Source: Kocuria rosea subsp. polaris (lineage in GTDB: Bacteria; Actinomycetota; Actinomycetes; Actinomycetales; Micrococcaceae). From it: a stretch of 64,000 nucleotides of DNA. Location: positions 120,263 through 184,262 of the forward strand of contig NZ_LQBK01000011.1 of assembly GCF_001483755.1 (NCBI RefSeq), in the 5' to 3' direction. The notes beneath the pieces were generated by a model, which saw only the letters and a list, made by a program, of their open reading frames with translations, was not told the DNA's origin and searched no databases. The position numbers were made by a program, and so were the translations under genes. Positions within the stretch are counted from its first letter, which is position 1, and each line of letters begins with the position of its first letter. Shown one piece after another: positions 16,724 through 25,161 of the stretch.

Positions 16724-17503
16724 CTACAGCCGCCCGAGCAGTTCCTCCAGGCCGAGGCCGTCCAGCACGCCCGCCGGGTGCGGCCCGGCCGCGGCGAGGG
16801 CGTCCGCCCACGGCCGGGGCAGGGCCCGGCGACCGCCCACGAGGACGAGGTTTCCCGGATAGCGGCCCGTGAGCAGCCGCTCCTCGGCCAGGCACCACAC
16901 GTCGGCGAGCGCCTCCCGCGCCGCCCGCGCCTGGCCGGCGAAGAACGCCAGGCCGGGGTCGTCGCCCACGTTGACGACCAGCACCCCGCCGGGCGCCAGC
17001 AGGAGGGCGGCCTCGGCGTAGAAGGAGGCCTCCGTGAGGTGGTCGGGGGCGTCCCGGCCCGAGAAGACGTCGAGGACCACGAGGTCCGCGGTGCCGGGGG
17101 CGACGACGTCCGGCAGCGACGCCCGGGCGTCGTCGACGACGATCCGGACGTCCGCCCCCGCGGGCAGGGGCAGCGCCTCGAGGACGAAGGCGGGCAGCTC
17201 GCGCTCGAGCTCCACGGCCACCTGGGCGGACCCGGGCCGGGTCGCGGCCACGTAGCGGGCGAGCGTCAGGGCCCCGGCGCCCAGGTGGACCGCGGTGACC
17301 GGCGCGCCGGGCTCGGCGACGACGTCGACGACGTTGCCGATCCGCCGCAGGTACTCGTAGAAGATCTCTCCGGGGTGGGCGAGGTTCACGTGGGACTGCT
17401 CGGCGCCGCCGATGGACAGCACGAACCCGCCCTCGGTGAAGCCGTCGGGAACGATCTCGGCGTGCACGCCGGCGTCCTTGAGGTATCTGCGCATGCCGAC
17501 CAT
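16724..17503 (-). CDS. Spermidine-synthase-like methyltransferase-fold protein
   Basis: 259 residues. FVLSIGGAEQSHVNLAHPG, then EIFYEYLRRIGNVVD, VHLGAGALTLARYVA, VVDDARASL and DLVVLDVFSGRDAPDHL match the SpeE-like Rossmann fold. The polyamine-binding residues cannot be confirmed. Many such actinobacterial proteins are annotated as fused-MFS/SpeE-like without proven aminopropyltransferase activity. Two ATGs are possible, 17503 and 17494; GGGGAGA precedes the first. It is divergent from the MFS exporter gene, with 85 bp between starts. Confidence 0.85.
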   Translation of the reverse strand: MVGMRRYLKDAGVHAEIVPDGFTEGGFVLSIGGAEQSHVNLAHPGEIFYEYLRRIGNVVDVVAEPGAPVTAVHLGAGALTLARYVAATRPGSAQVAVELERELPAFVLEALPLPAGADVRIVVDDARASLPDVVAPGTADLVVLDVFSGRDAPDHLTEASFYAEAALLLAPGGVLVVNVGDDPGLAFFAGQARAAREALADVWCLAEERLLTGRYPGNLVLVGGRRALPRPWADALAAAGPHPAGVLDGLGLEELLGRL

Positions 17504-17587
17504 TCTCCCCGGGCCTAGGATCTGGGGGTGACGTCCCGCCCACGGTGCGGACGTCGCTCTCCCCCTCTCGCCCGAAGGAACCCGCCC

Positions 17588-19123
17588 ATGTCCCACGACG
17601 TCCCCCTGCCCGCCCCGACGGGTGCGCCCGCGCCCCCGGGCGCACCGGCCCCCGTTCCCGCCCCGCCGGCCGTTCCCGCCCCGCCGGCCGCGCCCGTCCC
17701 GCGGCAGCCGCCGGCGGCGGATCTCGCGGCCCGCGACCGCCTGGTCATCGGGCTGCTGCTCGCGTCCACCTTCGTGGTGATCCTCAACGAGACGATCATG
17801 GGCGTGGCGCTGCCGAGCCTGATGGCGAGCCTGTCGATCACGGCGGTCGCCGGCCAGTGGCTGACCACGGCCTTCATGCTGACGATGGCCGTGGTCATCC
17901 CGGTCACCGGGTTCCTGCTCCAGCGGCTGCACACCCGGCCCGTGTTCCTCGCCGCGATGGGCCTGTTCAGCGCCGGCACGCTGATCTGCGCCGCGGCGCC
18001 GGGCTTCGGCGTCCTGCTCGCCGGGCGGGTGGTCCAGGCGGGCGGCACGGCGATCATGCTGCCGCTGCTGATGACCACCGTCCTGACGCTCGTGGCGCCC
18101 ACCCGGCAGGGCCGCGTGATGGGCAACATCTCGATCGTCATCTCGGTGGCCCCCGCCGTGGGCCCGTCGATCTCCGGGATCATCCTCAGCGTGCTCGACT
18201 GGCGCTGGATGTTCCTGGCCGTGCTGCCGATCGCCCTCGCCGCCCTGGTGCTCGGGGCGCTGCGGATGCCGAACGTGACCGAGCCCCGGGCGGCGTCCCT
18301 CGACGTCCCGTCGGTCGTGCTCTCCGCCCTGGGCTTCGGCGGGCTGGTCTACGGCCTGAGCACCATCGGGGAGGGCGCCGCGGCCGCCGTCCCGGCGTGG
18401 GCGCCGCTGGGCGTGGGCGCCGCCGGGCTCGCCGTGTTCGTGCGCCGCCAGCTCCGGCTCCAGCGCGCGGACCGGGCCCTGCTGGACCTGCGCACCTTCA
18501 CGTCGCGGACCTTCACCGCGGCGACCGTGGTGCTGGGGCTCAGCGTGACCGCGCTGTTCGGCACGCTCCTGGTGCTGCCCCTGTACCTCCAGCACGTGCA
18601 GGGCCTCGACCCGCTGGCCACCGGGCTGCTGCTGCTGCCGGGCGGGCTGGTCATGGGCCTGCTCGCACCGGCGGTGGGGCGGGTGTACGACCGCTCCGGG
18701 CCGGCCGTGCTGCTCGTGCCCGGCACGCTCGTGGTGAGCGGCGCGCTGTGGAGCTTCACCCTCACCTCGGAGGAGACCCCGGTCCCCGCGGTCCTGCTCG
18801 CCCACGTGGTGCTGAGCACGGGCCTCGCCCTCATCTTCACGCCCCTGTTCACGGCCGGCCTCGGCGCGCTGCCGCACGAGCTGCACGCCCACGGCTCCGC
18901 CGTGGTCGGCACGGTGCAGCAGGTCGCCGGCGCCGCCGGCGCCGCGCTGTTCATCACCGTCATGACCCTCGGCACGGCCGCCTCCGGCGCGCCCGGGGTC
19001 GAGGCCGCCGCCGCCGGGGTCCGGGCGGCCTTCCTCTGCGGCGCGGTGATCTCGCTGCTGGCCGTCGTCGGCTCCTTCTGGGTGCGCCGCCCCGCCGCCC
19101 CGGAGCCGGCCGCGGGCGGCTGA
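17588..19123 (+). CDS. DHA2-type MFS multidrug exporter
   Basis: 511 residues. The first 45 are a Pro/Ala repeat (PAPVPAPPAVPAPPAAPVPR), predicted cytoplasmic. Fourteen or so membrane helices follow. DHA2 features include VILNETIMGVALPSLM in TM1, QWLTTAFMLTMAVVIP in TM2, and the motif-C-like stretch SVAPAVGPSISGIIL in TM5. It should export drugs or metabolites by proton antiport. No dedicated regulator is adjacent. The stop lies 11 bp from the convergent cyclodeaminase gene. Confidence 0.92.
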   Translation: MSHDVPLPAPTGAPAPPGAPAPVPAPPAVPAPPAAPVPRQPPAADLAARDRLVIGLLLASTFVVILNETIMGVALPSLMASLSITAVAGQWLTTAFMLTMAVVIPVTGFLLQRLHTRPVFLAAMGLFSAGTLICAAAPGFGVLLAGRVVQAGGTAIMLPLLMTTVLTLVAPTRQGRVMGNISIVISVAPAVGPSISGIILSVLDWRWMFLAVLPIALAALVLGALRMPNVTEPRAASLDVPSVVLSALGFGGLVYGLSTIGEGAAAAVPAWAPLGVGAAGLAVFVRRQLRLQRADRALLDLRTFTSRTFTAATVVLGLSVTALFGTLLVLPLYLQHVQGLDPLATGLLLLPGGLVMGLLAPAVGRVYDRSGPAVLLVPGTLVVSGALWSFTLTSEETPVPAVLLAHVVLSTGLALIFTPLFTAGLGALPHELHAHGSAVVGTVQQVAGAAGAALFITVMTLGTAASGAPGVEAAAAGVRAAFLCGAVISLLAVVGSFWVRRPAAPEPAAGG

Positions 19124-19134
19124 GGACCCCGCTC

Positions 19135-19749
19135 TCAGCCCCGGACGCGCTCGCGGATCCGCCGGGTGAGCTCCGCGGCGTCCTCGACGGCCTGCTCGCC
19201 CTGGGTCAGCCCCGCGCGCAGCTCCTCCCGGACCGCGGCGTCCTTGAGGGAGCGGACGTTGATCTCGAGCGTGACCATGGCCGTGGCCACGGCGGCCCGG
19301 GCCGCCTCGGCGGCCGCCGCCACGTCGCTGAGGACGTTGGGGTTGCACCAGCCGGTCAGCTCGCGCGCGAGCCCCACGACCTCGGCGCCCACCCCGATGA
19401 GCGCCCGCGGGGGCTGCGCGGCGCCCGCCGTGGCCTCCTGGACCGCCCGCGAGCGCTCGGCCCGCTCCTCGTCGGTGTCCTTCGGCAGGCCGTAGGCGCC
19501 GGAGAGCGCGCCGAAGGCCTCGGCGTCGTCGTCCGCGAGGCCCAGGGCGCGCGGGATCAGCTCCTCGGCGCGGGCCGCCGCGCGCTCGGCCTGCGCCGCG
19601 TGCTCGGAGCCCGTGGAGTAGCGGGCGGACATGGCGAGCAGCGCCGCGCCCAGCGCCGCCTGCAGGGCTCCCGCGGCGCCGCCGCCGGGGGCGGGCTCGC
19701 CGGAGGCCATGCGCTCCACGTAGGCCCTGACGTTCTCCGAGCTGATCAC
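19135..19749 (-). CDS. Cyclodeaminase/cyclohydrolase family protein (FTCD C-domain-like)
   Basis: 204 residues of a single helical domain. The N-terminal signature SGEPAPGGGAAGALQAALGA is diagnostic of formiminotransferase-cyclodeaminase C-domains. GWCNPNVLSDVAAAAEAARA contains the conserved Asp after an Asn-Pro pair. It would act on formimino- or methenyl-tetrahydrofolate. No formiminotransferase half is adjacent. The GTG start has GGAAGGACACACC upstream. Confidence 0.9.
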   Translation of the reverse strand: MISSENVRAYVERMASGEPAPGGGAAGALQAALGAALLAMSARYSTGSEHAAQAERAAARAEELIPRALGLADDDAEAFGALSGAYGLPKDTDEERAERSRAVQEATAGAAQPPRALIGVGAEVVGLARELTGWCNPNVLSDVAAAAEAARAAVATAMVTLEINVRSLKDAAVREELRAGLTQGEQAVEDAAELTRRIRERVRG

Positions 19750-19934
19750 GGTGTGTCCTTCCGGTGGTGGGACCCGGCGCCCGCCGAGGGGCGGGCGGAG
19801 GCGGTGACGTCCGCACGAGCCTAGCCGCCCGGCGGCGCCCGCGGGGCGTCACCGTCCCGGACTCCTCGCGTTCAGCCGCTGTTCGCCCGGGCCGACTACG
19901 GTCGGCGCTGACAGGGCAGCGGACGAGGAGGATC

Positions 19935-21845
19935 ATGGGGAGTCAGCGGACCGACGGCGGCCGCGACCGGGCGGACCCCGCCCGCGGCCACGGGGAGGAG
20001 CACGGCATGGTCAGCACGAGCACCCGCCAGGAGCGCGCCGCGGAGCTGCTCGACCGCGTCCTCGCCCTGGCCGACGTGGTGGTCCGGGCCCGCCGCGCGG
20101 CCGTGCCGCAGCTCGAGCGCGTGAACCCCCGGCACCGCCGCTCCGCGCTGAACCTCGTGGACTACGTGGCCGTGCGCAGCCAGGACGTGCGGGACCTGCA
20201 GCGGGACCTGAGCGGCCTGGGCGTGTCCTCCCTGGGCCGGATGGAGGCGGGCGTCATGAGCCACCTGGACGCCGTGCTGGAGACCCTGCGGGTGCTCGCC
20301 GGCCGGGCGGCGGAGGACGTCGAGGTGCCCGGGGCCGGCCCGGAGCCCGACGGGCCCGGCCTGCCCGGTGCGGAGATCCTGCGCCGCAACACCGCCGCGC
20401 TGCTCGGTCCCGGCCGGGACGGGCGCAGCACCCGGATCATGGTCACCTTCCCGTCGGAGGCCGCCGGGGACCCCCGGCTCGTCGAGGACATGGTCCGCGC
20501 CGGGATGGACGTCGCCCGGATCAACTGCGCGCACGACGGCCCCGAGCAGTGGGCGGCCATGCTGGAGCACGTCCGCGCGGCCGAGCAGGCCCTGGGCCGG
20601 GAGGTCCGCGTGGCCATGGACCTCGCGGGACCGAAGCTGCGCACCGGGCCGATCGAGCCCGGCCCGCAGGTCGAGAAGATCAAGCCCGTCCGGGACAGCA
20701 GCGGCCGGGTGACCACCCCGGCCCGGCTGTGGCTGGGCGAGGCGGACCCCGGGATCGACGACGACGCCCCGGCCGTGCCCGTGGCCGACGCCGCCTGGAC
20801 CGCGGCCCGCACCCCGGGAGAGCGGCTGCGGCTCAAGGACGCGCGCGGCTCCGGGCGGACCCTGCGGGTGCTCGAGGCCACGGGGCCCGGCGTGCTGGTC
20901 GAGTGCTCCAAGACCGTGTACTTCGCCACGGGACTGGCCGTCGGCGCCGAGGACGGCACGGAGGGCGTGCTCGGCGAGCTCCCCGCCGTCGAGCAGTCCC
21001 TGCGCGTGCGCGCGGGGGACACCGTGGTGCTGACCCGCGACCTCACGCCCGCCCCGGTCCGGGCCGAGGGCCCCTACCGGATCGGCTGCTCCCTGCCCGA
21101 GGTGTTCACGGACGCCCGGGAGGGCCAGCCCGCCTGGATCGACGACGGGAAGATCCGCTGCCGGATCACCGCGGTGGGGCCCGACGAGATCACGCTGGAG
21201 GTGCTGCAGGCCGGCCCCGACGGCACCAAGCTCAAGGCGGGGAAGGGCATCAACCTGCCCGAGACGGACCTGCGCGTCTCCGCGCTCACCGACGAGGACC
21301 GGTCCCACCTGCCGTTCGTGGCCGAGCACGCCGACATCGTCAACATGTCCTTCGTGCGCTCGCGGGAGGACGTGGCGGACCTGCTGCGGGAGCTCGAGCG
21401 GATCGGCAACACCGCTCTGGACGTGACCCTGAAGATCGAGACCGTGGGCGGCTTCGAGTCCCTGCCCCCCATGCTCCTCGAGGCCATGCGGTGGCAGGAC
21501 GTGGGCGTCATGATCGCCCGCGGGGACCTCGCGGTCGAGACCGGGTTCGAGCGGATGGCCGAGGTGCAGGAGGAGATCCTGTGGCTGTGCGAGGCGGGGC
21601 ACGTGCCGGTCGTCTGGGCCACCCAGGTCCTCGAGTCCCTCGCCAAGAAGGGCCTGCCCTCCCGGGCCGAGGTCACGGACGCGGCGATGGGCCAGCGCGC
21701 GGAGTGCGTCATGCTCAACAAGGGCCCGTTCGTGGTGGACGCCATCGAGGCCCTCGACGACATCCTGGTGCGGATGGAGGGGCACACCCGCAAGAAGTCG
21801 GACATGCTCCGCCGGCTCAACGCGTGGGCGCCGCTCGTGGAGTGA
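19935..21845 (+). CDS. Pyruvate-kinase-like protein with long N-terminal extension
   Basis: 636 residues. Residues 1-155 are a helical Arg/Leu-rich extension absent from ordinary pyruvate kinases. The barrel starts near STRIMVTFPSEAAGDPRLVE and RAGMDVARINCAHD. Catalytic pieces include VAMDLAGPKLRTG, LKIETVGGFESLP (the acid-base Lys region), MIARGDLAVETG and WATQVLESLAKKG. The B domain is present but enlarged. The protein ends soon after the barrel, so the allosteric C-domain is missing. It may make pyruvate and ATP from PEP and ADP, but could act on a related substrate. GAGGAGG precedes the ATG. Confidence 0.85.
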   Translation: MGSQRTDGGRDRADPARGHGEEHGMVSTSTRQERAAELLDRVLALADVVVRARRAAVPQLERVNPRHRRSALNLVDYVAVRSQDVRDLQRDLSGLGVSSLGRMEAGVMSHLDAVLETLRVLAGRAAEDVEVPGAGPEPDGPGLPGAEILRRNTAALLGPGRDGRSTRIMVTFPSEAAGDPRLVEDMVRAGMDVARINCAHDGPEQWAAMLEHVRAAEQALGREVRVAMDLAGPKLRTGPIEPGPQVEKIKPVRDSSGRVTTPARLWLGEADPGIDDDAPAVPVADAAWTAARTPGERLRLKDARGSGRTLRVLEATGPGVLVECSKTVYFATGLAVGAEDGTEGVLGELPAVEQSLRVRAGDTVVLTRDLTPAPVRAEGPYRIGCSLPEVFTDAREGQPAWIDDGKIRCRITAVGPDEITLEVLQAGPDGTKLKAGKGINLPETDLRVSALTDEDRSHLPFVAEHADIVNMSFVRSREDVADLLRELERIGNTALDVTLKIETVGGFESLPPMLLEAMRWQDVGVMIARGDLAVETGFERMAEVQEEILWLCEAGHVPVVWATQVLESLAKKGLPSRAEVTDAAMGQRAECVMLNKGPFVVDAIEALDDILVRMEGHTRKKSDMLRRLNAWAPLVE

Positions 21846-21864
21846 GCGCCGCCGTGAGCCGTGC

Positions 21865-21870
21865 CACACT
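21865..21870 (+). promoter_or_regulatory. Weak -10 element (CACACT) for thioesterase gene
   Basis: CACACT ends 6 nt before the ATG at 21877. It keeps the key A2 and T6 but lacks T1, so it is a weaker match than its neighbours. A G-run in the gap may serve as ribosome site instead. Confidence 0.25.
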
Positions 21871-21876
21871 GGGGGC

Positions 21877-22851
21877 ATGGCCGCACGCGACACCGCTGTT
21901 CTCCGCTTCCTCGCCGCCCCGACCGACGCCGGGCGCACCGGCACCGTGGACGGCGGGCGCGTCCTCGAGTGGATCGACAAGGCCGCGTACGCGTGCGCCG
22001 TGGGCTGGTCCCGGGCCTACTGCGTCACGGCGTACGTGGGCAACATCCACTTCGACCGCCCGGTGTGCGTGGGGGACATGGTGGAGGTCTCCGCCAAGAT
22101 CGTGCACACCGGCCGGTCCTCGATGCACATCCGGGTGGAGGTGGCCTCGGCGGACCCCCGCGAGCACGGGGTGACGCTCAAGGACACGTGCTTGATCATC
22201 ATGGTCGCGGTGGACGGGGACGGCCGGCCCACCCCCGTCCCGCAGTGGGCCCCCGAGACCGAGTACGAACGGCAGCAGTCGGCGATCACGCAGCGGCGGG
22301 TCGAGCTGCGCAACAGCATCGAGGCGCTCATGGCCGAGCAGCGCTACACGGACGAGGGCACGGCCGAGGAGACGGTGCTGCGCTTCCTCGCCGCGCCCAC
22401 GGACATCAACTGGGGCGGGAAGGTGCACGGCGGCACGGCCATGCGCTGGATCGACGAGGCCGCGTACGTGTGCGGAGCCCGGTGGGCGGGCCGCCCGGTC
22501 ATCGCCGTCTACGCCGGGGGCGTCCGGTTCTACCGGCCCATGCACATCGGCCACCTCGTGGAGGTCCGGGCCCGGCTCATCCACACCGCGGCCCGCGGTC
22601 TGCACATCTCCGTCAACTGCTGGTCCGGGGACCCCGCCACCGGCGAGCTCGTGCTGACGACCAACTGCCTCATGGTCATGGTCGCCCTCGACGAGCAGGG
22701 GCACGCCCTGCCGGCCCGGCAGTGGGAGCCGGTCAGCCAGGAGGACCGGGACCTGGACGCGTTCGCCCGCGAGCTGGTGCGGCTGCGCGCCGAGTTCCCG
22801 GACTCGTTCCAGAAGGTCGACCCCTCCGTCTCCCGGCTGCCCGGGAGCTGA
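21877..22851 (+). CDS. Tandem hotdog acyl-CoA thioesterase
   Basis: 324 residues with two hotdog domains, about 1-135 and 160-310. The second holds the full motif VHGGTAMRWIDEAAYVCG. The first has VDGGRVLEWIDKAAYACA, so His is Asp and the acidic Glu is Lys. Only one half may be active. Such YciA/BACH-like proteins hydrolyse medium or long acyl-CoA. The linker carries an ERQQSAITQRRVELR helix. There is no fatty-acid gene next door. Confidence 0.9.
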   Translation: MAARDTAVLRFLAAPTDAGRTGTVDGGRVLEWIDKAAYACAVGWSRAYCVTAYVGNIHFDRPVCVGDMVEVSAKIVHTGRSSMHIRVEVASADPREHGVTLKDTCLIIMVAVDGDGRPTPVPQWAPETEYERQQSAITQRRVELRNSIEALMAEQRYTDEGTAEETVLRFLAAPTDINWGGKVHGGTAMRWIDEAAYVCGARWAGRPVIAVYAGGVRFYRPMHIGHLVEVRARLIHTAARGLHISVNCWSGDPATGELVLTTNCLMVMVALDEQGHALPARQWEPVSQEDRDLDAFARELVRLRAEFPDSFQKVDPSVSRLPGS

Positions 22852-22907
22852 CCGGGCCCCGCCCTCCGCCGTCGGCGAATCCCGGGACCCCATCAGCCTG
22901 CTGTGCA

Positions 22908-22913
22908 TATAGT
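22908..22913 (+). promoter_or_regulatory. -10 element (TATAGT) upstream of EcsC-like gene
   Basis: TATAGT is close to consensus. It would start a message with a leader of about 40 nt carrying the AAGGAGA ribosome site. No clear -35 is seen. Confidence 0.45.
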
Positions 22914-22957
22914 GGCTCCAGACCCGCCGTCCCGGCACCCCACAAGGAGAGCACGCC

Positions 22958-23776
22958 ATGGACCTGAACCCCCTGAACAACGCGTTCGACGACGAGGGCA
23001 AGCCCAAGCCCGCCATGAACAAGCTCCTCGACACCGTGCTGCGCGTGCAGCGGCCCGTGGTCCTGAGCTTCGTCCAGAAGGAGCGCGCCGAGCACCCGGA
23101 CGAGACGCCCGAGCAGATCGCCAAGCGGCTCGAGAAGTTCTACGTCCGCTCCGTGACGCTGGGCGGCGGGGCCGTCGGCGCCACCGCGGTGGTCCCCGGC
23201 ATCGGCACCGTCGCCTCCCTGGGGCTGTCCTCCTTCGCGGTGGTCGGCTACCTCGAGGCCACCGCCCTGTACGCCCAGGCGATCGCCGAGCTGCACGGGG
23301 TGCACACCGAGGACCCGGAGAAGACCCGCACCATGGTCATGGCCCTCATGCTCGGCGAGGACGGGCGCCAGGTGATGAACCAGATCCTGGCCAGCGGCAC
23401 CAAGGGCAAGGGCATGATGTCCTCCTGGGGCATCATGATGGGCAAGGACGACGCCAAGACCTTCGACGTCAGCCGGATCATCCGCAACATGTTCGTCAAG
23501 CGCTTCCTGCTCAAGCAGACGGGGGCCGTGTTCGGCCGTGCCCTGCCGTTCGGCGTGGGCGCGGTCGTCGGCGGGGGAGCGAACCTGGCGATGTCCAAGC
23601 AGGTCATCGCCGCGACCCACGAGGCGTTCGGGCCGCTGCCCACGACGTTCCCCGCCGAGCTCGGCCTCGAGGAGCGGGCCCCCCGGTTCGACGACCGGAA
23701 GGGCCGCCGGAGCAAGCGGGACCGGAAGCCGGACACGGTGGCCGCGGCCCACGGCGAGATCACCGGCGAGCAGTAG
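22958..23776 (+). CDS. EcsC-family-like membrane-associated protein
   Basis: 272 residues. Gly-rich hydrophobic stretch TLGGGAVGATAVVPGIGTVA, then LYAQAIAELHGVHTEDPEKT, followed by VMALMLGEDGRQVM, resembles EcsC-like proteins of actinobacteria. A second Gly-rich segment, FGVGAVVGGGANLAM, lies near 205. The C-terminal 40 residues are charged (DRKGRRSKRDRK). The role is unknown; membrane association is inferred from the two Gly/Ala segments. It is a single-gene unit closed by a strong hairpin. Confidence 0.65.
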   Translation: MDLNPLNNAFDDEGKPKPAMNKLLDTVLRVQRPVVLSFVQKERAEHPDETPEQIAKRLEKFYVRSVTLGGGAVGATAVVPGIGTVASLGLSSFAVVGYLEATALYAQAIAELHGVHTEDPEKTRTMVMALMLGEDGRQVMNQILASGTKGKGMMSSWGIMMGKDDAKTFDVSRIIRNMFVKRFLLKQTGAVFGRALPFGVGAVVGGGANLAMSKQVIAATHEAFGPLPTTFPAELGLEERAPRFDDRKGRRSKRDRKPDTVAAAHGEITGEQ

Positions 23777-23804
23777 GTCCCGCGCCGCGCCTGCCCGCCG
23801 CACC

Positions 23805-23833
23805 ACGACGCCCCGCCCCGTGCGGGGCGTCGT
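23805..23833 (+). terminator. Hairpin terminator after EcsC-like gene
   Basis: A perfect 12-bp stem (acgacgccccgc with gcggggcgtcgt) and a 5-nt loop. It is followed by cgtcgttcacg, which gives only a weak U-tract. Confidence 0.75.
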
Positions 23834-23886
23834 CGTCGTTCACGACAGCTCCGCCGGGGCGTGGTCCGGCGTTCACCGCGTCTCCC

Positions 23887-23892
23887 TAGCCT
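23887..23892 (+). promoter_or_regulatory. -10 element (TAGCCT) upstream of GDPD gene
   Basis: TAGCCT is correctly placed for a message starting near 23899. Its leader includes the GAGGGAG ribosome site in front of the GTG at 23944. Confidence 0.35.
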
Positions 23893-23943
23893 GGTGCGTG
23901 AAGCGGGGCCCACCGCGCCCCGACCGACAGTCGAGGGAGCGCC

Positions 23944-25011
23944 GTGCGGCCGATCGTCTACGCCCACCGGGGAGCCAGCGCGGCCTTCCCGGAGCACACG
24001 CGGGCCGCCTACGTGCAGGCGCTGCTGGACGGCGCCGACGGCGTGGAGTGCGACGTCCACCTCAGCCGCGACGGCCATCTCGTCCTGCACCACGACGCCC
24101 AGCTGGGCCGCACCAGCGACGGCCGGGGCCCGGTGTCCGCCCGCACGCTGGCCGAGCTGCGGCGGCTCGACTGGACCTCGTGGAAGGGCACGCGCATCCC
24201 GCCCGGCCACGGCGCGCCGGACCGCCAGCTGCTGACCCTGCCGGAGCTCCTAGACCTGCTGCGGGGCGCGGGCCGGCCCGTGGGCCTGGCGGTGGAGACG
24301 AAGCACCCCAGCCCGTACGGGCACCGGCTCGAGGAGGAGGTCCTGGGCCTGCTGATGCGGGAGGGCTGGGACCCCGAGACCGGGCGGCTGGAGAACGTCA
24401 CGGTCTCGCTCATGAGCTTCCACCCCGACGCCGTCCGGCACTTCCTGGAGACGGTGCCCGCCCGGCACGTGTGCCAGCTGGTGGGGACGACCACCCGCGG
24501 CACGGTCCGGGAGAGCCTGCGCGTGGCCCGCGCGGCCGCGGCGGTCCTGCACGCCGGCCTGCGTCTCGTGGTGCCGCCGGCGCTGCCCGTGATCTCGGCG
24601 GGCCTCGTGGACCTGGTGGGCCCGGGCCTGGACCTCGTCCGGGACCGCCCCGAGCTGGTGCGGCAGTGGCGGGCCGAGGACCGCGTGCTGCGCGTCTGGA
24701 CGGTCGACACCGAGCGGGACGTGGACCTGTGCCGCGCGCTCGGCGTCCAGCAGCTCACCACGAACCGGCCGGCCGACGTGCTGCGCTGGGCCGCAGCGCC
24801 GGCCGGGGTTGCCCGCGCGGTCCCGGCCGGGATCCCGCCGGTCCTCCCGACCGGCCTACCGCCGGTCCTCCCGCCGGTCCTCCCGATCGGCCTCCCGCCC
24901 GGCCTCCCGACCGGTGGGAGGACCGGCGCGGGAACCGGTGCGGAGACCGGTGCGCCCGTTCCCGTCGCCGCCGCGGGCCGGTCGCGGTCCGCAGCCGCGA
25001 CGGCCGGATGA
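23944..25011 (+). CDS. Glycerophosphodiester phosphodiesterase
   Basis: 355 residues. The N-terminus IVYAHRGASAAFPEHTRAAY has the catalytic His-Arg and Glu, although the common PENT is PEHT. GADGVECDVHLSRDG and LVLHHD complete the metal site. VETKHP holds the next ligand region. It hydrolyses glycerophosphodiesters to glycerol-3-phosphate and alcohol. No signal peptide is present, so it is cytoplasmic. Residues about 290-330 form a Pro/Leu/Gly repeat (PPVLPTGLPPVLPPVLP) not found in the family. A low-complexity Ala/Gly tail follows. Confidence 0.93.
   Translation: MRPIVYAHRGASAAFPEHTRAAYVQALLDGADGVECDVHLSRDGHLVLHHDAQLGRTSDGRGPVSARTLAELRRLDWTSWKGTRIPPGHGAPDRQLLTLPELLDLLRGAGRPVGLAVETKHPSPYGHRLEEEVLGLLMREGWDPETGRLENVTVSLMSFHPDAVRHFLETVPARHVCQLVGTTTRGTVRESLRVARAAAAVLHAGLRLVVPPALPVISAGLVDLVGPGLDLVRDRPELVRQWRAEDRVLRVWTVDTERDVDLCRALGVQQLTTNRPADVLRWAAAPAGVARAVPAGIPPVLPTGLPPVLPPVLPIGLPPGLPTGGRTGAGTGAETGAPVPVAAAGRSRSAAATAG
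24832..24915 (+). repeat. Tandem repeat in the GDPD 3' end
   Basis: Imperfect 12-18-bp units based on ccggtcctcccg occur about six times in frame. They encode PVLP and GLPP units. The region is likely to vary in length between strains. Confidence 0.7.
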
Positions 25012-25083
25012 CGACCGGATGACGGCGGGATGACAGCCGGGTCACGGCCGGTCACGTTCCCGCCCGCCGGCACCCCGCGCGCG

Positions 25084-25089
25084 TATGCT
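25084..25089 (+). promoter_or_regulatory. -10 element (TATGCT) upstream of ApbE-like gene
   Basis: TATGCT fits the actinobacterial -10 pattern. It would give a leader of about 65 nt that includes the AGGAGACGG ribosome site before the ATG at 25162. Confidence 0.35.
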
Positions 25090-25161
25090 CGTCAGCACCT
25101 GCCCGCTGCTCCTCCCACCACCGCGCGTCTCTCCCTCCCCCCCCACCGCCAGGAGACGGTC

